From the NCBI GenBank assembly GCA_951217055.1, contig OX578286.1, positions 34,876,345-34,940,344 of the forward strand: a stretch of 64,000 nucleotides of DNA. The letters run 5' to 3'. Made by a program: the position numbers and the translations under genes. Position 1 is the stretch's first letter, and the number at the start of each line of letters is the position of its first letter. Of this stretch, positions 24,374 to 32,394 are shown piece by piece. The notes beneath the pieces were generated by a model, which was not told the DNA's origin, ran no database searches, and was given only the letters and a program-made list of their open reading frames with translations. This DNA comes from Gerris lacustris. Taxonomy: Eukaryota > Arthropoda > Insecta > Hemiptera > Gerridae.

Positions 24374-26839
24374 CATGCATCTCTGCATCTCTATTTCTTA
24401 AGAATAATGCTTAAAATAAAATAAAATTGGTTCATTTATGGCGCATATATGAGCACACATATATATATATATATATATATGCATCTCTATATTTACTAAA
24501 GGCCCCCATACACGATCAAACATTTTGCGCAAACATGATGTTTGCGCAACCTGATGTCTGGCAAATTTTGGCCATACACGTCAAACATCATGTTTGCGCA
24601 AACATCAAACAGCCCATATACGATCAAAATGTTTGCGCAAACATTTTGACCGTATATGGGGGCCTTAAGAATAATGCGTAAAATAAAATAACACTGGCGC
24701 AATACAAAAATGTCTCTGTGAAGCGGGAACAATATTTATCTTCTTTAGATTGTTACTCCCCTATGTTTTGTTTAAGAATATAAATGACTTTTACTAAATG
24801 ACTATTAAGACAAAGGGATGTTTAGTCCAATGCACGTTGGAACAAAGGAATATCACACTTCTGTTTTTATAAGGGGAGTAACAGTCCAAAGAATAATATT
24901 CCGTACACCTTCTTTATATTGTTACTCCCTCTGTTTATTTTTATAAGGGGAGTAACAATCTAAAGAAGCGGTATGGTAATCTAAAAAAGGTTTATGATAC
25001 TGTAGGATTCTTTAAACAATAACTCCTGATATTTGTTATCATCCGACTGTTACCATTATTATTTAGCGCTAAGGATCATAAATAATATTAGGACAATTAT
25101 TTTTAAATTTCTTAATGTTATTTCGCTAATAATAATAATTATCTAGTAAGTGATAAATAAAAGTTTGTTACGCTAGTAATATAATAATTAGTAAGTCATA
25201 AATAAAAGTTTATTACGCTAATAATAATAATTATTAAGTGATAAATAAATATTATTACGCTAATAATATAATTTATTTCTTCTATTTTTGTTTCTTCATT
25301 GGGTCCTTACGCCTAAATTTGTTTGTTTTTATTTTTATATAGAAAAGGATGGGAAAATTAAAAAAATGATTTTTCGTAATATAATAATGTAAACGCTTAA
25401 TAATTTACGAAACTTTAAAAAGTTCTTATGGATGCAAGTAATTATCTGTGATTTTTTTTTATTAACAATTATTATAATTATTTTATAGATAGATATTTTA
25501 GTTAAAAAAAAATTAAAAATAGGTATCTTAGTGCACAGTTTTATTTTCAATTGAAAATGCCAAAACCTTCCAAATTTCAATCATGGAGGAAGAAATATAT
25601 TTGTTTCATATATTTTTCTATCTCCTTGATCTCAACTTGATTTAACATCTGTCAAACTTTATTTAACTCACTCAAAGCCGAGTTAAATGTTAAAGGGATT
25701 TAACTAGTTATTTGTTAAAAATGGAAGTTAAATTAATCATTTAACCAACTGAACTGATAACACAATTTATCACTTTAAACTAAAGATCGTGAGTACTTCA
25801 AATAATTATTAAGTAATAAATAATAGTTGTTGCGATAATAATAATAATTATTAATTGATAAAAGTAATTACGTTAATAATATAATAATAATTAGTATGTG
25901 ATAATAAAAGTTATTAAGCAATTAATAATAATTATTAAACGATAAATAAAAGTTCTAACTCTAATAATAATAATAATTATTATTAAGTTATGAATCTGAT
26001 TACGTTAACAATATAATAAATAGTGAGTGATAGTAAACGTTATTACGCTAATAATAATTTGTAAACGATAAATAAAAATTGTTACGCTAATAATAATGAT
26101 TAGTAAACGATAAATAAAAGTTATTAAGCTAACAATAATAATTAGTAAACATGAATAATAATTATTAAACGATAAATAAGTCATTACGCTAATAATAATT
26201 ATTAAACGATAAATAAAAGTCATTAATCTAATAATAATAATAATTAGTAAACATGAATAATAATAATTATTAACGATAAATAAAAGTTATTACTCTAATA
26301 ATAATAATTATTAAACGATAAATAAAAGTTATTAAGCTAACAATAATAATTAGTAAACATGAATAATAATTATTAATAATAATTATTAACCGATAAATAA
26401 GTCATTACGCTAATAATAATTATTAAACGATAAATAAAAGTCATTAATCTAATAATAATAATAATTAGTAAACATGAATAATAATTATTAACGATAAATA
26501 AATTATTCGCTAATAATAATTATTAAACGAGATATAAAAGTTATTTCTCTAATAATAATAATTATTAAACGATAAATAAAGTTATTTAGCTAATAATAAT
26601 AAATATTAAACGATAAATAAGTTATTACGCTAATAATAATAATTAAACGATAATTATAAGTTATTATGCTAATTATATTATAATAATTAGTAAATAAAAG
26701 TGATAAATTGTTAGGTAGGAATTAATTTAAAAGTTTAAGAAATAAAAAAATTATAAGTTTGTTAGTTGTGAGTTAATAAATTGTGAGTTAGGGAGTTTTG
26801 AGTTACCTCGTTCCTTGGCCCATTGTTTTTTCTTGAGTT
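2370..26839 (-). CDS. CCDC66: CCDC66-like coiled-coil protein, at least 12 exons, both ends open
   Basis: Twelve minus-strand exons join with matching phases: 26839-26807, 17573-17504, 12542-12440, 9405-9278, 9158-8991, 8113-8003, 7638-7512, 6978-6835, 5654-4717, 4481-4314, 2934-2861 and 2525-2370 (2220 nt, about 740 codons). Three blocks recall vertebrate CCDC66 in order: LKKKQWAKE near the N-terminus, RGQNAPL followed by a Glu/Lys/Arg-rich coiled coil of about 110 residues across exons 7-9, then a TQTE block and RPKWGVNRPERKFVKASD. The family binds microtubules and acts at centrosomes, spindle and cilia; that role is inferred here. No start-codon exon was found above 26839, and the frame is still open at the donor at 2370, so neither terminus is annotated. 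Introns carry MITE, SINE, foldback and Mutator-like insertions. The assignment rests on remembered family motifs and splice phases, not on alignment or transcripts. Confidence 0.8.
2861..2934 (-). CDS. CCDC66: CCDC66-like exon k
   Basis: Acceptor TATCTGTCGTAG, donor ACTG|GTAAAT, 74 nt, reading SSSPGQEPSYQPGIKPSLHY. Incoming phase 2 and outgoing phase 1 match both neighbours. It is short, so the call rests mainly on phase agreement. Confidence 0.6.
2935..4313. other. CCDC66 intron with plus-strand open frames
   Basis: On the plus strand, 3374-3739 is open for 121 codons. The segment to 3595 ends in a strong donor context (TATCCAG|GTAAAA), and an acceptor-like CTCTCCAG follows at 3641. Joining them does not keep frame, and a 46-nt intron would be too short. 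An antisense non-coding transcript or an old gene fragment are both possible. Confidence 0.3.
4314..4481 (-). CDS. CCDC66: CCDC66-like exon j
   Basis: Acceptor TTTTGTCTAG, donor ATCAAG|GTATAT, 168 nt. It contains RPKWGVNRPERKFVKASDRD, which parallels the RPDWNINKP...RYIPASEK block of vertebrate CCDC66. Reading through the donor reaches TAG at 4300-4298, so intron retention would give a shorter C-terminus. Confidence 0.8.
4717..5654 (-). CDS. CCDC66: CCDC66-like exon i, end of coil plus disordered region
   Basis: Acceptor TTGGTGTTTCAG, 938 nt. The first ~35 residues finish the charged helix. The next ~270 are Ser/Asp/Arg-rich and probably disordered, ending RPTRWTEKATQTEA. The donor is non-ideal: AA|GTCAGT fits the phase of exon j, whereas TCA|GTGAAA does not. 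Confidence 0.8.
5655..6834. other. CCDC66 intron, nothing identifiable
   Basis: AT-rich intron with a GC-richer patch at 6120-6470. That patch contains short duplications (the phrase CAACACGCTCTTGGAT occurs twice near 6316 and 6350). No exon or recognisable element was seen. Confidence 0.4.
6835..6978 (-). CDS. CCDC66: CCDC66-like exon h, coiled coil
   Basis: Acceptor TTGTGTTTTAG, donor AAGCAG|GTGCTT, 144 nt (48 codons) in phase 0. It is entirely Glu/Arg/Lys/Gln-rich helix, including MMEEAKAEERLRRQQLVERQ, with no proline or glycine, typical of a single long helix or coiled coil. Confidence 0.85.
7152..7440 (+). repeat. tRNA-derived SINE, tRNA-Asp-like head
   Basis: The head resembles a tRNA-Asp gene. 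An A-box-like GGTGCAGCATTGC is followed by an anticodon-like CTTGTCACAAAG and then a perfect B box, GGTTCGATTCC, at 7205. A non-tRNA body follows, ending near the GGAGTTAGTTAGTC phrase. It lies in a CCDC66 intron, sense to the plus strand. Confidence 0.6.
7512..7638 (-). CDS. CCDC66: CCDC66-like exon g, start of the CCDC66 coiled coil
   Basis: Acceptor ATGTTTCCAG, donor CAACAG|GTTTGA, 127 nt. It encodes LDGRTHVRGQNAPLPQDELD, followed by the Arg/Lys/Gln-rich start of the helix. The RGQNAPL plus basic-helix arrangement is the clearest CCDC66 signature in the gene. Confidence 0.85.
8003..8113 (-). CDS. CCDC66: CCDC66-like exon f
   Basis: Acceptor TTTTTTGTTCAG, donor ACTAG|GTATCC, 111 nt. It reads DGGAEVLVISHEDGSGTMSS and continues acidic/Ser-rich to DTADTDNT. 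The trailing AG joins exon g to make Arg. A T-run in the upstream intron gives a strong polypyrimidine tract. Confidence 0.75.
8991..9158 (-). CDS. CCDC66: CCDC66-like exon e
   Basis: Acceptor TTTGTTCTAG, donor ATCAG|GTTAGT, 168 nt, incoming phase 2 and outgoing phase 2. The product is rich in Gly, Trp and Arg (ESGEWGSPAGWRSGGEERAR), then Pro/Ser-rich. It is low in complexity and probably disordered. Confidence 0.7.
9193..9300 (-). repeat. Three ~37-bp tandem copies of an exon end and splice donor
   Basis: Read on the minus strand, ATCACCAGATTACCTTACAG occurs three times with small changes, each followed by GTACTAC, ACACTAC or GTACTGC. Only the first preserves the CCDC66 frame, since reading through to the third meets an in-frame TAA. 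Copy two has lost its GT. Confidence 0.75.
9278..9405 (-). CDS. CCDC66: CCDC66-like exon d, with a tandemly repeated 3' end
   Basis: Acceptor ATGTTGACAG, donor TTACAG|GTACTA, 128 nt in phase 0, reading ESGEERGGDTSGYASDAGYE and onward. A donor at GAG|GTAACC inside the exon would break phase with exon e. The last ~25 nt and the donor recur twice further downstream as a ~37-bp tandem repeat. Confidence 0.7.
9591..10307. repeat. 358-bp tandem duplication, each unit holding one MITE
   Basis: 9591-9950 and 9951-10307 are diverged copies of one unit, both opening CCTGATCTT-GAAAGTAC and both containing a MITE with AACAATCTAAAGAAG-type ends. The duplication therefore happened after the MITE inserted. 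It lies in a CCDC66 intron. Confidence 0.75.
10863..11667 (-). mobile_element. Mutator-like (MULE) element with 8-bp target duplication
   Basis: The perfect duplication CTAATTTC flanks it (10855-10862 and 11668-11675), and it interrupts the foldback arm exactly there. The ends are related inverted repeats: GGGAGTGAACCGATTGAGCG on the left, and GGGTAAGTACCCATTGAGCG on the right read inward. Five copies of a GAGCGC-type motif lie near each end in opposite orientations. An 8-10 bp duplication and a MULE transposase fragment inside agree with the Mutator superfamily. Confidence 0.75.
11095..11480 (-). pseudogene. Broken MULE-type transposase core
   Basis: The minus strand first reads HVFVSNHYIPLLWAQLPTKD. 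After a frameshift near 11350 it reads KPSQIVVDFEQAIHLAIKNV, and past an in-frame TGA at about 11260 it reads CRFHFTQSWYRRIQQVGL. This order (YIPL-AQLP, DFE, C-x-FHF-Q-W-x-x-Q) is that of the MULE transposase DDE core, with the second Asp in DFE. The N-terminal DNA-binding part and the rest of the C-terminus are missing, so it is non-functional. Confidence 0.7.
12440..12542 (-). CDS. CCDC66: CCDC66-like exon c
   Basis: Acceptor TATGTTGACAG. The chosen donor is CCG|GTAATA, giving 103 nt that begin EEDSPVERSVRTAG and end SNHHYDP. A stronger-looking donor 16 nt further on (GAAG|GTAGTA) would shift exon d into an immediate TGA, so the first is preferred unless an unseen exon lies between. Confidence 0.65.
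13540..14290. repeat. Degenerate ~32-bp minisatellite
   Basis: Irregular repeats built from GTTGAATACTGTTGTATGTC and ACTAGATCTTC are spaced about 30-40 bp apart and lie in a CCDC66 intron. Length and order vary, indicating an old array. Confidence 0.65.
14795..15150. repeat. Short-unit AT-rich satellite (TAGTATATAGA units)
   Basis: Interleaved units of GACTAGTATATAGAT and AGTAGTATATAGAT fill the interval up to the left end of the next hAT element. Confidence 0.75.
15152..16394. mobile_element. hAT-like element with near-perfect 8-bp duplication
   Basis: It begins CAGGGGTGGGCGCGCATG and ends in the imperfect inverse CGCAAATG-type sequence ...GCGTACCCATG. Flanks are GTATAGTT and GTATAGTC (7 of 8). 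A minus-strand frame at 16083-15908 reads FAYFVNQLICDIIEDRFQMS and may be a transposase remnant, though I cannot place it in a known domain. Seven 44-bp repeats fill the right end. Confidence 0.6.
16088..16388. repeat. 44-bp tandem repeat, about 7 copies
   Basis: Unit AGCCGCATGCAGCTATGAGT plus ACCGCATTTGCACACTTCACGAAA, starting near 16091 and every 44 bp to 16355. Copies are nearly identical (copy five has ACATGCAGCC), implying recent expansion. The array is subterminal within the hAT-like element. Confidence 0.85.
16474..16600. mobile_element. Solitary arm of the TAGTCC foldback family
   Basis: ATCCAGGAGATAGTGTGCAT, then ACTAACATCAAATTAGAATC and the phrase TGTGGTCAGCAAAGTTAGTCC, match one arm of the copies at 31.6 and 34.1 kb. 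The second arm is absent. Confidence 0.55.
17504..17573 (-). CDS. CCDC66: CCDC66-like exon b
   Basis: Acceptor TTCTGTTTAG and donor AAAAG|GTAATA bound 70 nt. In phase 1 it reads ELAGLQGIWASLGKDQLHLL, and the only alternative open frame meets a stop. The trailing AG joins the A of exon c to make Arg. Confidence 0.7.
17743..19152. mobile_element. MITE (ATTATGACTAGAGAGGTTGG ends) split by a second element
   Basis: The left end is ATTATGACTAGAGAGGTTGG, and the right end is its inverse with an extra AGTTAG. A related copy lies at 44590-44750. Inside, 17979-19104 is another element with ends GGTTTGTTCCAACCAC / GTGGTTGGAACAAACC flanked by TA on both sides. The internal 176-codon plus-strand frame at 18659-19189 shows no recognisable domain. 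Confidence 0.6.
19166..20290. repeat. ~170-bp repeats containing GCCGCCAT motifs
   Basis: Units holding CTCAGCTTCCAGTGGAC, GAAATTTGGTACATAGA and GGCCGCCATATTTGATTATA recur at about 19200, 19370, 19580 and 19730, and again at 20150-20285. Short CCCCCC or TA-rich insertions separate some units. Confidence 0.6.
20790..21620. repeat. ~43-bp minisatellite
   Basis: The unit GGATCACCGGAAAATCAAGA plus GATTTATGGAATAGTAAATCAGA is repeated about 18-20 times with moderate divergence and two TATATATA expansions near 21195 and 21245. Confidence 0.85.
22234..23152. mobile_element. Element with long inverted arms carrying a recombinase N-terminus
   Basis: Inverted arms of roughly 190 bp enclose a core. They run from AGATATAAGAGA / TCTCTCATATCT at the edges through TACGTACCTAGAGCAGTAAG to GTGCGTACACTATTTTATC. 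The core starts TTATCTACGATTGTTA, ends TAACAATCGTAGATAAA and is shared with 27328-27912, 46855-47415 and 57603-58125. Only this copy keeps the long arms and an uninterrupted reading frame. Confidence 0.65.
22636..22806 (+). pseudogene. 56-codon frame, probable N-terminus of a Crypton-like tyrosine recombinase
   Basis: The product opens with an acidic stretch (MRDLSDYDEYEENNTAPEII), then reads LMSSLSKDKYELAYRKFI, and stops soon after. The SKDxYExAYxKF phrase resembles the start of the SAM-like core-binding domain of animal Crypton-type tyrosine recombinases. The catalytic domain is absent. In the 27.6, 47.1 and 57.9 kb copies the same frame is interrupted differently. The family call is from remembered motifs only. 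Confidence 0.45.
23585..23819. mobile_element. MITE, CTTCTTTAGATTGTTACTCC family
   Basis: Complete copy with both ends CTTCTTTAGATTGTTACTCC / GGAGTAACAATCTAAAGAAG. The interior carries ATGTTTAGTCCAATG and CAAAGGAATATCACACTTCTG, then a second inverted module. A TATGTGTGTG-like insertion is present. Confidence 0.8.
24296..24371. repeat. (TA)n microsatellite
   Basis: About 38 uninterrupted TA dinucleotides, with a second shorter run at 24461-24480. Confidence 0.95.
24499..24666. mobile_element. 168-bp foldback MITE rich in TTTGCGCAAA palindromes
   Basis: Ends AAGGCCCCCATACACGATCA and the inverse ...CCGTATATGGGGGCCTT. The palindrome GTTTGCGCAAAC occurs intact more than once and in partial form elsewhere in the element, so the whole unit can fold into one hairpin. 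Confidence 0.7.
24741..24968. mobile_element. MITE, CTTCTTTAGATTGTTACTCC family
   Basis: Complete second copy with the same ends and interior order as at 23.6 kb. It lies only ~75 bp from the foldback MITE. Confidence 0.8.
25120..26690. repeat. ~41-44-bp AT-rich minisatellite
   Basis: Units of AATAATTATTAAACGATAAA plus TAAAAGTTATTACGCTAAT with variable AAT runs, about 1.5 kb in all, inside a CCDC66 intron. ACG or AGC marks each unit. Confidence 0.8.
26807..26839 (-). CDS. CCDC66: CCDC66-like exon a (33-nt microexon)
   Basis: Acceptor TCACTCTTAG and donor GAG|GTAACTC bound a 33-nt exon read as two bases, ten codons (LKKKQWAKER), then one base. The trailing G joins the AG of the next exon to make Glu. 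The motif matches the LEAKKAQWRKEL-type segment of vertebrate CCDC66. A longer exon using an upstream acceptor is possible because the frame stays open upstream to about 27022. Confidence 0.6.
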
Positions 26840-27327
26840 CTAAGAGTGAGAGGGCCCTGGTTGTGACCATAGTGCACTGACCCTAACTCCGGGCCCTTTA
26901 CCTTCAAGACTTGTCTCTCTAAAAACCTTGGTAACTATGGGTGACCGCGTGACCACACAAAAACATCGACAGTCCGCTAAATCACCAGTATCGACTAATT
27001 GCTTCTCCAGACAGACAATCACATCCTAATCGCCTTCCTGACCACCAATCCCTACTATCGATAATTAACAGCTATCAAAGTTTCTTTTAACTATCGATAC
27101 CTAAATATAATTCAATATTGGAACTGATATTGTTACTTAATATTAATCGATTTTTAATAAAATTCAATATTTAAACAGATCTTTTCACTTAATATATACA
27201 AGAATATAACTATCGATTCTTACTAATACTAATATTAAATATGATAAAAACTAACAACAACAACTGTTATTGTAATATATAATATGTATCGATAGTCGAT
27301 AAAATTCAATAACAGACAATAATAATA

Positions 27328-27912
27328 TTTTATCTACGATTGATACGAAATATAAACATTATAATATCTTTGTTTAGATGCGTAGAAAGTAATTATTTAC
27401 GTACTTGTATTCATTGCGCATGCGCGTCTCATAGTTCTGAATAATTCCTCTTCTTTACCACGCTAGTGCGGTAAAGAAGAGGAATTCTTCAGCTTTACGC
27501 ACGATTAGCGAGTTTGTTTACATTTAACAAAACTAATTTGGTGTTCTTTTATTAAAGTAACTGTTTATATCGAGTTTTTATTGAAAAAAAAAAAAATGAG
27601 TGAATCAAGTGACTGAAGAAAATGTGGAGAATAATAATCCTCCAGAAATAATTTTTTCGGCAAAAAATACAACTAATGAATTAATGCCATCTTTATCAAG
27701 AGAGAGGTACGAACTTACATACAGCAAGTTTATTTGTTTCTGTATTTATTATTTTAATCTAACAATCGTAGATAAAGTACGGTACGCAACTCGTGCGAAA
27801 ACGGCATTTTGCATTCCTCGTGTGGTTTTACCACCCTTGCTATCGCTCGGGTGCAAACTCCTCACTCGCGTGCAAAATGCTACTTTCCGCACTCGACGCG
27901 TAATGTACTAAT
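27328..27912 (+). repeat. Copy of the recombinase-N-terminus repeat
   Basis: Starts TTTTATCTACGATTGATACG and ends CGACGCGTAATGTACTA. It carries a perfect NRF-1-type site TGCGCATGCGCG at 27415-27426, a 17-bp-arm hairpin at 27443-27486 and an ATG at 27597. The reading frame is cut by TGA six codons later. Confidence 0.7.
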
Positions 27913-27929
27913 AACGGCACTTCTATAGA

Positions 27930-28135
27930 GTATAATCTCCCCTTATGAAAAAAAAGGGAAGTAACAGTCTAAAGAATGTTCTTCTTTAGACTGTTACTCC
28001 CCTTATAAAAACAGAAGTTTGATAATCCTTTGTCCTAAAGTACATTGATCTAGACACCCCTTTGCCTTAATAATTATTTAGTCAAAGACATTTATATTTT
28101 TAAAAAAAACTTAGGGAGTAACAATCTAAAGAAGT
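27930..28135. mobile_element. MITE, CTTCTTTAGATTGTTACTCC family, inverted copy
   Basis: Opens with a degraded CTCCCCTTATG-AAAGGGAAGTAACAGTC module and ends GGGAGTAACAATCTAAAGAAG. It sits directly against the right end of the recombinase-N-terminus repeat. A truncated copy follows at 28470-28597. Confidence 0.7.
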
Positions 28136-28842
28136 ACCATTATAACGTTTCTACACCTTAGCAAACATGGATTAATTCGACTTTATTTATACCTTATCAT
28201 TCATCCACTTTTGTAACTAATTTTATTGTTGTAAATACATTGATATTTGTTAATTGTTAAAGTTATTATCAATAGATAGCTGTATGTACCTGTATAGTTA
28301 AAGTGCGTCGATAGCGTTTTATCCCTAAAGGCATTTAAATGGCAGGCATGGGAGTCGCCGAGGGGGCAGCTCCCCCCCCCCCCCCCCTAGAGATTGAAAA
28401 TAAAATGTTAAAACTAAATATATATATATGTATTTATATAATATATATAAGACAAAGTATGTGCGCTTTGGGACAAAGGAATACCACACTTGTTTTTATA
28501 ATGGGAGTAACAGTCTACAGAAGAACATTCTTTACACCTTCTTTAGATTGTTACTCCCCTCTGTTTTCTTTATAAAGGGAGTAACAATCTAAAGAAGTGT
28601 CTTAAATATAGTACCTAAAAGAGATGATAAAGAATACTTTATTCTTGAATAGTTTCCTCTTGTACGATTTTACAAAATTGAATTGTTTAGGTACAGGGTG
28701 CATTTTAAACCAAAGTTTATAATATAAGTCTTCATTTAAGAACAAGCAAGAGATTTTATGAAGAGTGATTTTTCTTTGAAAATTTAATTTCTTTAGAATT
28801 TACACGTATAGGCAAACTCCATCCGTAAACATACTGTTAATA

Positions 28843-29377
28843 CAGTGGCGTATCCAGGGGGGGGGGGGGGGGGGGGGCACGTGCCCCCCCCCCCTTTCCC
28901 ATACTGGCCCAGACCCAATAGAGTAAACAAAAAAAATACAGTCATACTTTTTTTTATTACATATTTTTACATTCACCTCATGTTCAATTTCACCTAAGAA
29001 ATGCATAAAAGCGTTGTTTTGAGAGGTCATATTTTCAAAATTTTCCGGAGGAGGGCCCCCGCCATAAATACCCCCCCCCCCCCCCCCCCCCAATAATTAA
29101 CTGCAGACGACGCCCATGACTTACAGTAAAATATTGTACTGCAGTAAGCATCAGCATAACATTCTCTGACGAATACGTTCTAAAACAGTCGTTGTTACTT
29201 AGGCGCGGATTTTTTTTTTTTTTTTTTGGGGGGGGGGGGGGGGGGGGCACTTGCTTTGTTGAACAAGTAGTTTCCTTTTCTTGTTACCAGTTACCACTAC
29301 GAATCCCCCCATCCTCACCCAATCTAAACTGACTTAGAATGTGCCCCCTCCAGACCTAGCCGCTGGATACGCCACTG
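28843..29377. mobile_element. Non-autonomous hAT element with perfect 8-bp duplication
   Basis: Ends CAGTGGCGTATCCAG / CTGGATACGCCACTG, flanked by TGTTAATA at 28835-28842 and 29378-29385. It contains G and C homopolymers of about 20 nt (28857-28877, 29071-29091, 29228-29247) and no transposase. The CAGTGGCG terminus and the 8-bp duplication are typical of hAT. Confidence 0.85.
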
Positions 29378-30004
29378 TGTTAATATTATGTCCGTAATTA
29401 AATTAGATGTTTAATTAAAAATAATAAACTAACTAAAAAATAAGTATATAAGTACGGGGAATTAAGAAATATAATAATGAATTTTTGTTTTATAAAAATT
29501 GTCTGTCTTTATTTAGATTATTTGTTTCATTTATTTGTGATATATTTCATTTTATTCTCGAGCTCAGCCGCACCTTCCTTTACTGGAATGAACCTATAAT
29601 ACATATTATGAATCTATATGTTGTCACTGACTTATCATAATTCTAAGCTACTTTTAGCAATCCTACAAACTTGAAATTTAGTTTATAGGTAGAGTTTAAT
29701 GTACAAATAAAGGAAAAATTTAAAAATCCGCAAAAATCTGTTTCTTTGCCCATTTAAAGGCTGTTAAAAAATCAATAAAAAAAATTCAAAATTAATAAAA
29801 AAAAAAACTTGAGCTACGCTAGCGCTACCTAGTAGAGAACTTTAAAACTAAAGAATTATTTTACTTTCAATTATAGAATTTAACATTGGAATAAGTGAGG
29901 TTGACACTGAATTGATGTATTGTTTGAGATAATTATTTAGTTCAATTTGAACACCCATCGCGTTTCATACCTTGTCTTTGTGTTTCAAACCCTTTCTTCT
30001 AAAC

Positions 30005-30112
30005 TGTGCTTTGAAAAAAGTAATATCACACTTCTGTTTACATAAGGGGAGTAACAGTCTAAAGAAGAACATTCCATATAACTTCATTAGATTGTTACTC
30101 CCCTCTGTTTTT
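30005..30112. mobile_element. Truncated MITE, CTTCTTTAGATTGTTACTCC family
   Basis: AATATCACACTTCTGTTTAC, GGGGAGTAACAGTCTAAAGAAG and CATTAGATTGTTACTCCCC are present; the left end is missing. Confidence 0.65.
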
Positions 30113-30964
30113 TTTGTTGAGGAGCCACCAAGAGCCTGGTTTGCCTCAGGGCTGAGTACCAGGGCCTTTAATTTTTATACTCTGGCCTCACCACTCCTGG
30201 TGCACCTTATTCTAGACCATTATCGTAATAATGAAAATTATTTATTTATTTAATGAATAACTAGGGAGCTCTGCCTCCTTGCTTCGCTCGTCGAAAAGCG
30301 GCCGCGTGCCTTGAACCTTCGCACAATTTGAAACATTTGTTTGTTTACAAAACTTTTTTATAAATTCATATTTTACGATTTTGGTAGTATTCATACTACG
30401 GAACGATTAAATTTTAATTTAAATCAAATTATAATAATTATTAACTACGGGAAACAGACAGAGAAAAATAGACTCCAGCGCGGGGATTTGAACCACCTCT
30501 ATATCTGTTCTGTTTCCCATATAGTTAATAATAATTATAATTTGATTTAAATTAAAACTTTTTTAAAAATATAGATTGAGGTGTTCTGGCATTAAAACTT
30601 ATATAATATGCCAAGTTAAGTATTAGAAATAACTTAAAATTAATTAATAAAAAAAACAACAATTAATTAAAATTTTTGTTTAATTAATAAAAAAAGGTAT
30701 TTATACAAACGGATAAGTCCTGCTCTCGCTGAATCTAGGAAGTGAATGCTTTAATTAAGAATCTTCGCATTGTCCGTTATACAGAATACCAACTTAATTG
30801 AGACTAGTCAAAAGTATATAAAATAAACATTTTCAAAAACATACTAATAAACATTGAAATTCACTGCTCATGATCTAAATAAACTAATAATTAAATTACA
30901 TTACAACTGCTTCCTCTAATTAATTTAAATTACAATTGTTTAAATTATGACGTCATTAGAATTT

Positions 30965-31355
30965 TTTTTTTTTTTAATTCCAGGGGTCTTTTACACCAGA
31001 AAACGCAGACCACTTAGGTGGGTCCATTGAACAAACCCGGGTTAGGAACTGAAATATTCACACTTGTCTGACGATATGGTCGTTAACCATGACTCCCCTC
31101 CTGGTTGAATTACAACCAAGATTGTCATCATTATGGTTTCCAGGCCGAAACTTGGTGGCGCCACTCTTTCGAGAAGCTTCCCATTTGTTTAAACAATGCT
31201 GGGTGGACATTGAGCGAGGGGCCTGGTCCGGGATTCGAACCCAGAGCTGTGGTCAGAAGCGGTCACCCATCCATCTTCTGGCCCTGCTCGAGGCTGCATA
31301 ACTTGCCTTATCGCAAGGCAAGCACTCTAGCCTCCGAGCCACCCAGGCCCCCCAT
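30965..31355 (-). repeat. tRNA-derived SINE with poly(A) tail
   Basis: On the minus strand the head reads GCCTGGGTGGCTCGGAGGCT (A-box-like), and later GGGTTCGAATCCCGG (B box) near 31233. The 3' end is an A-run (T-run at 30962-30976 on the plus strand). Head, body and tail are all present, about 390 bp. Confidence 0.7.
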
Positions 31356-31594
31356 TAGAAGTTAGCTACATCTATATTGAGCAGTATGTTGACATAATGA
31401 CGTAATATTTCTCAACATTCTTTTTTAAATGCGCAAATGTAGTTTGATTTAAACTGACACAAGTCACTAATCACTCACTAATTGGTGATACTACGAGATA
31501 GATAAATATAGTGAATTACAATCACAATTTTATAATTACAAAGCTTAAATCAATTCTTAATAATGCAAAATTATAACTACTAAATCAAACACAA

Positions 31595-32124
31595 TAGTCC
31601 AGGGGATAACACGCAAAAAAGTGTCTGTCTAACGTCGAACTAGAATTTTGTGTAGCGTTCGTCAGCAAGTCATAGCTTGGCAATAGGCATTTGAAAAAAA
31701 ACAAACCAGTGGCCATGTCCCACCCTTTTTGGTGGACAAAATGATTTTCATGATACTGAGTACTAACTTAGTTAGTAGTAGTAGACCAATAATCAAGTTG
31801 ATAGTAGTTTGTCACAACAGGCTGGTTAGTCAAATAACTCCAAATCAAAGAGGTCACCAATATTAAGTGACAAACTACCATCAACTTGATTATTGGTCTA
31901 AAGTAAGTACTCAGGATCATGAAAATCACATTGTCCACCAAAATGGGTGGGACATGGCCGCTCTCCACCAGTTTGTTTTTTTCAAATGCCTATTGCCAAG
32001 CTATTGTCCCTCTGACAAACTTAGCCGACCACATATTCTTAAAAGGCACCAAAACATTTACATATACACAAAATTCTAGCTTGATGTTAGTCAGACACTT
32101 TTTTGCACGCTATCTCCTGGACTA
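31595..32124. mobile_element. TAGTCC-family foldback element, copy 2
   Basis: TAGTCCAGGGGATAACACGC on the left and GCACGCTATCTCCTGGACTA on the right. Flanks are CAA and TAA, one mismatch from a 3-bp duplication. The two ~240-bp arms meet near ACTCCAAATCAAAGAGGTCACC with almost no spacer. No coding sequence. Confidence 0.75.
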
Positions 32125-32394
32125 TAATTTTAAGCAGTTAATAACTATGGGATTAAAAATAATTATAACAACATAATAATAAATAATGAATTCTATTGGT
32201 GGTGTTTGGCATAAAGCCATTTCATTTTATATGGAATAATGAACTAAAAACTAATATCGAATAAAAGAACTAATATAAAATATAAACTAAGTCCTTCACT
32301 TTAGACCAACCCTTTCACACTTTCCATGTTTTTTTAAATGTATCAAAATTATATTTAATTATAACATAACATTTGATTGAATTTGTGTTGTTTT

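Noticed and set aside
24427..24732. Two frames with repeated Cys-Ala-Asn-Ile segments
   Set aside because: Both are read from the palindromic GTTTGCGCAAAC MITE.
28800..29250. Minus-strand proline/glycine-rich frames
   Set aside because: They are translations of G and C homopolymers inside a hAT MITE.
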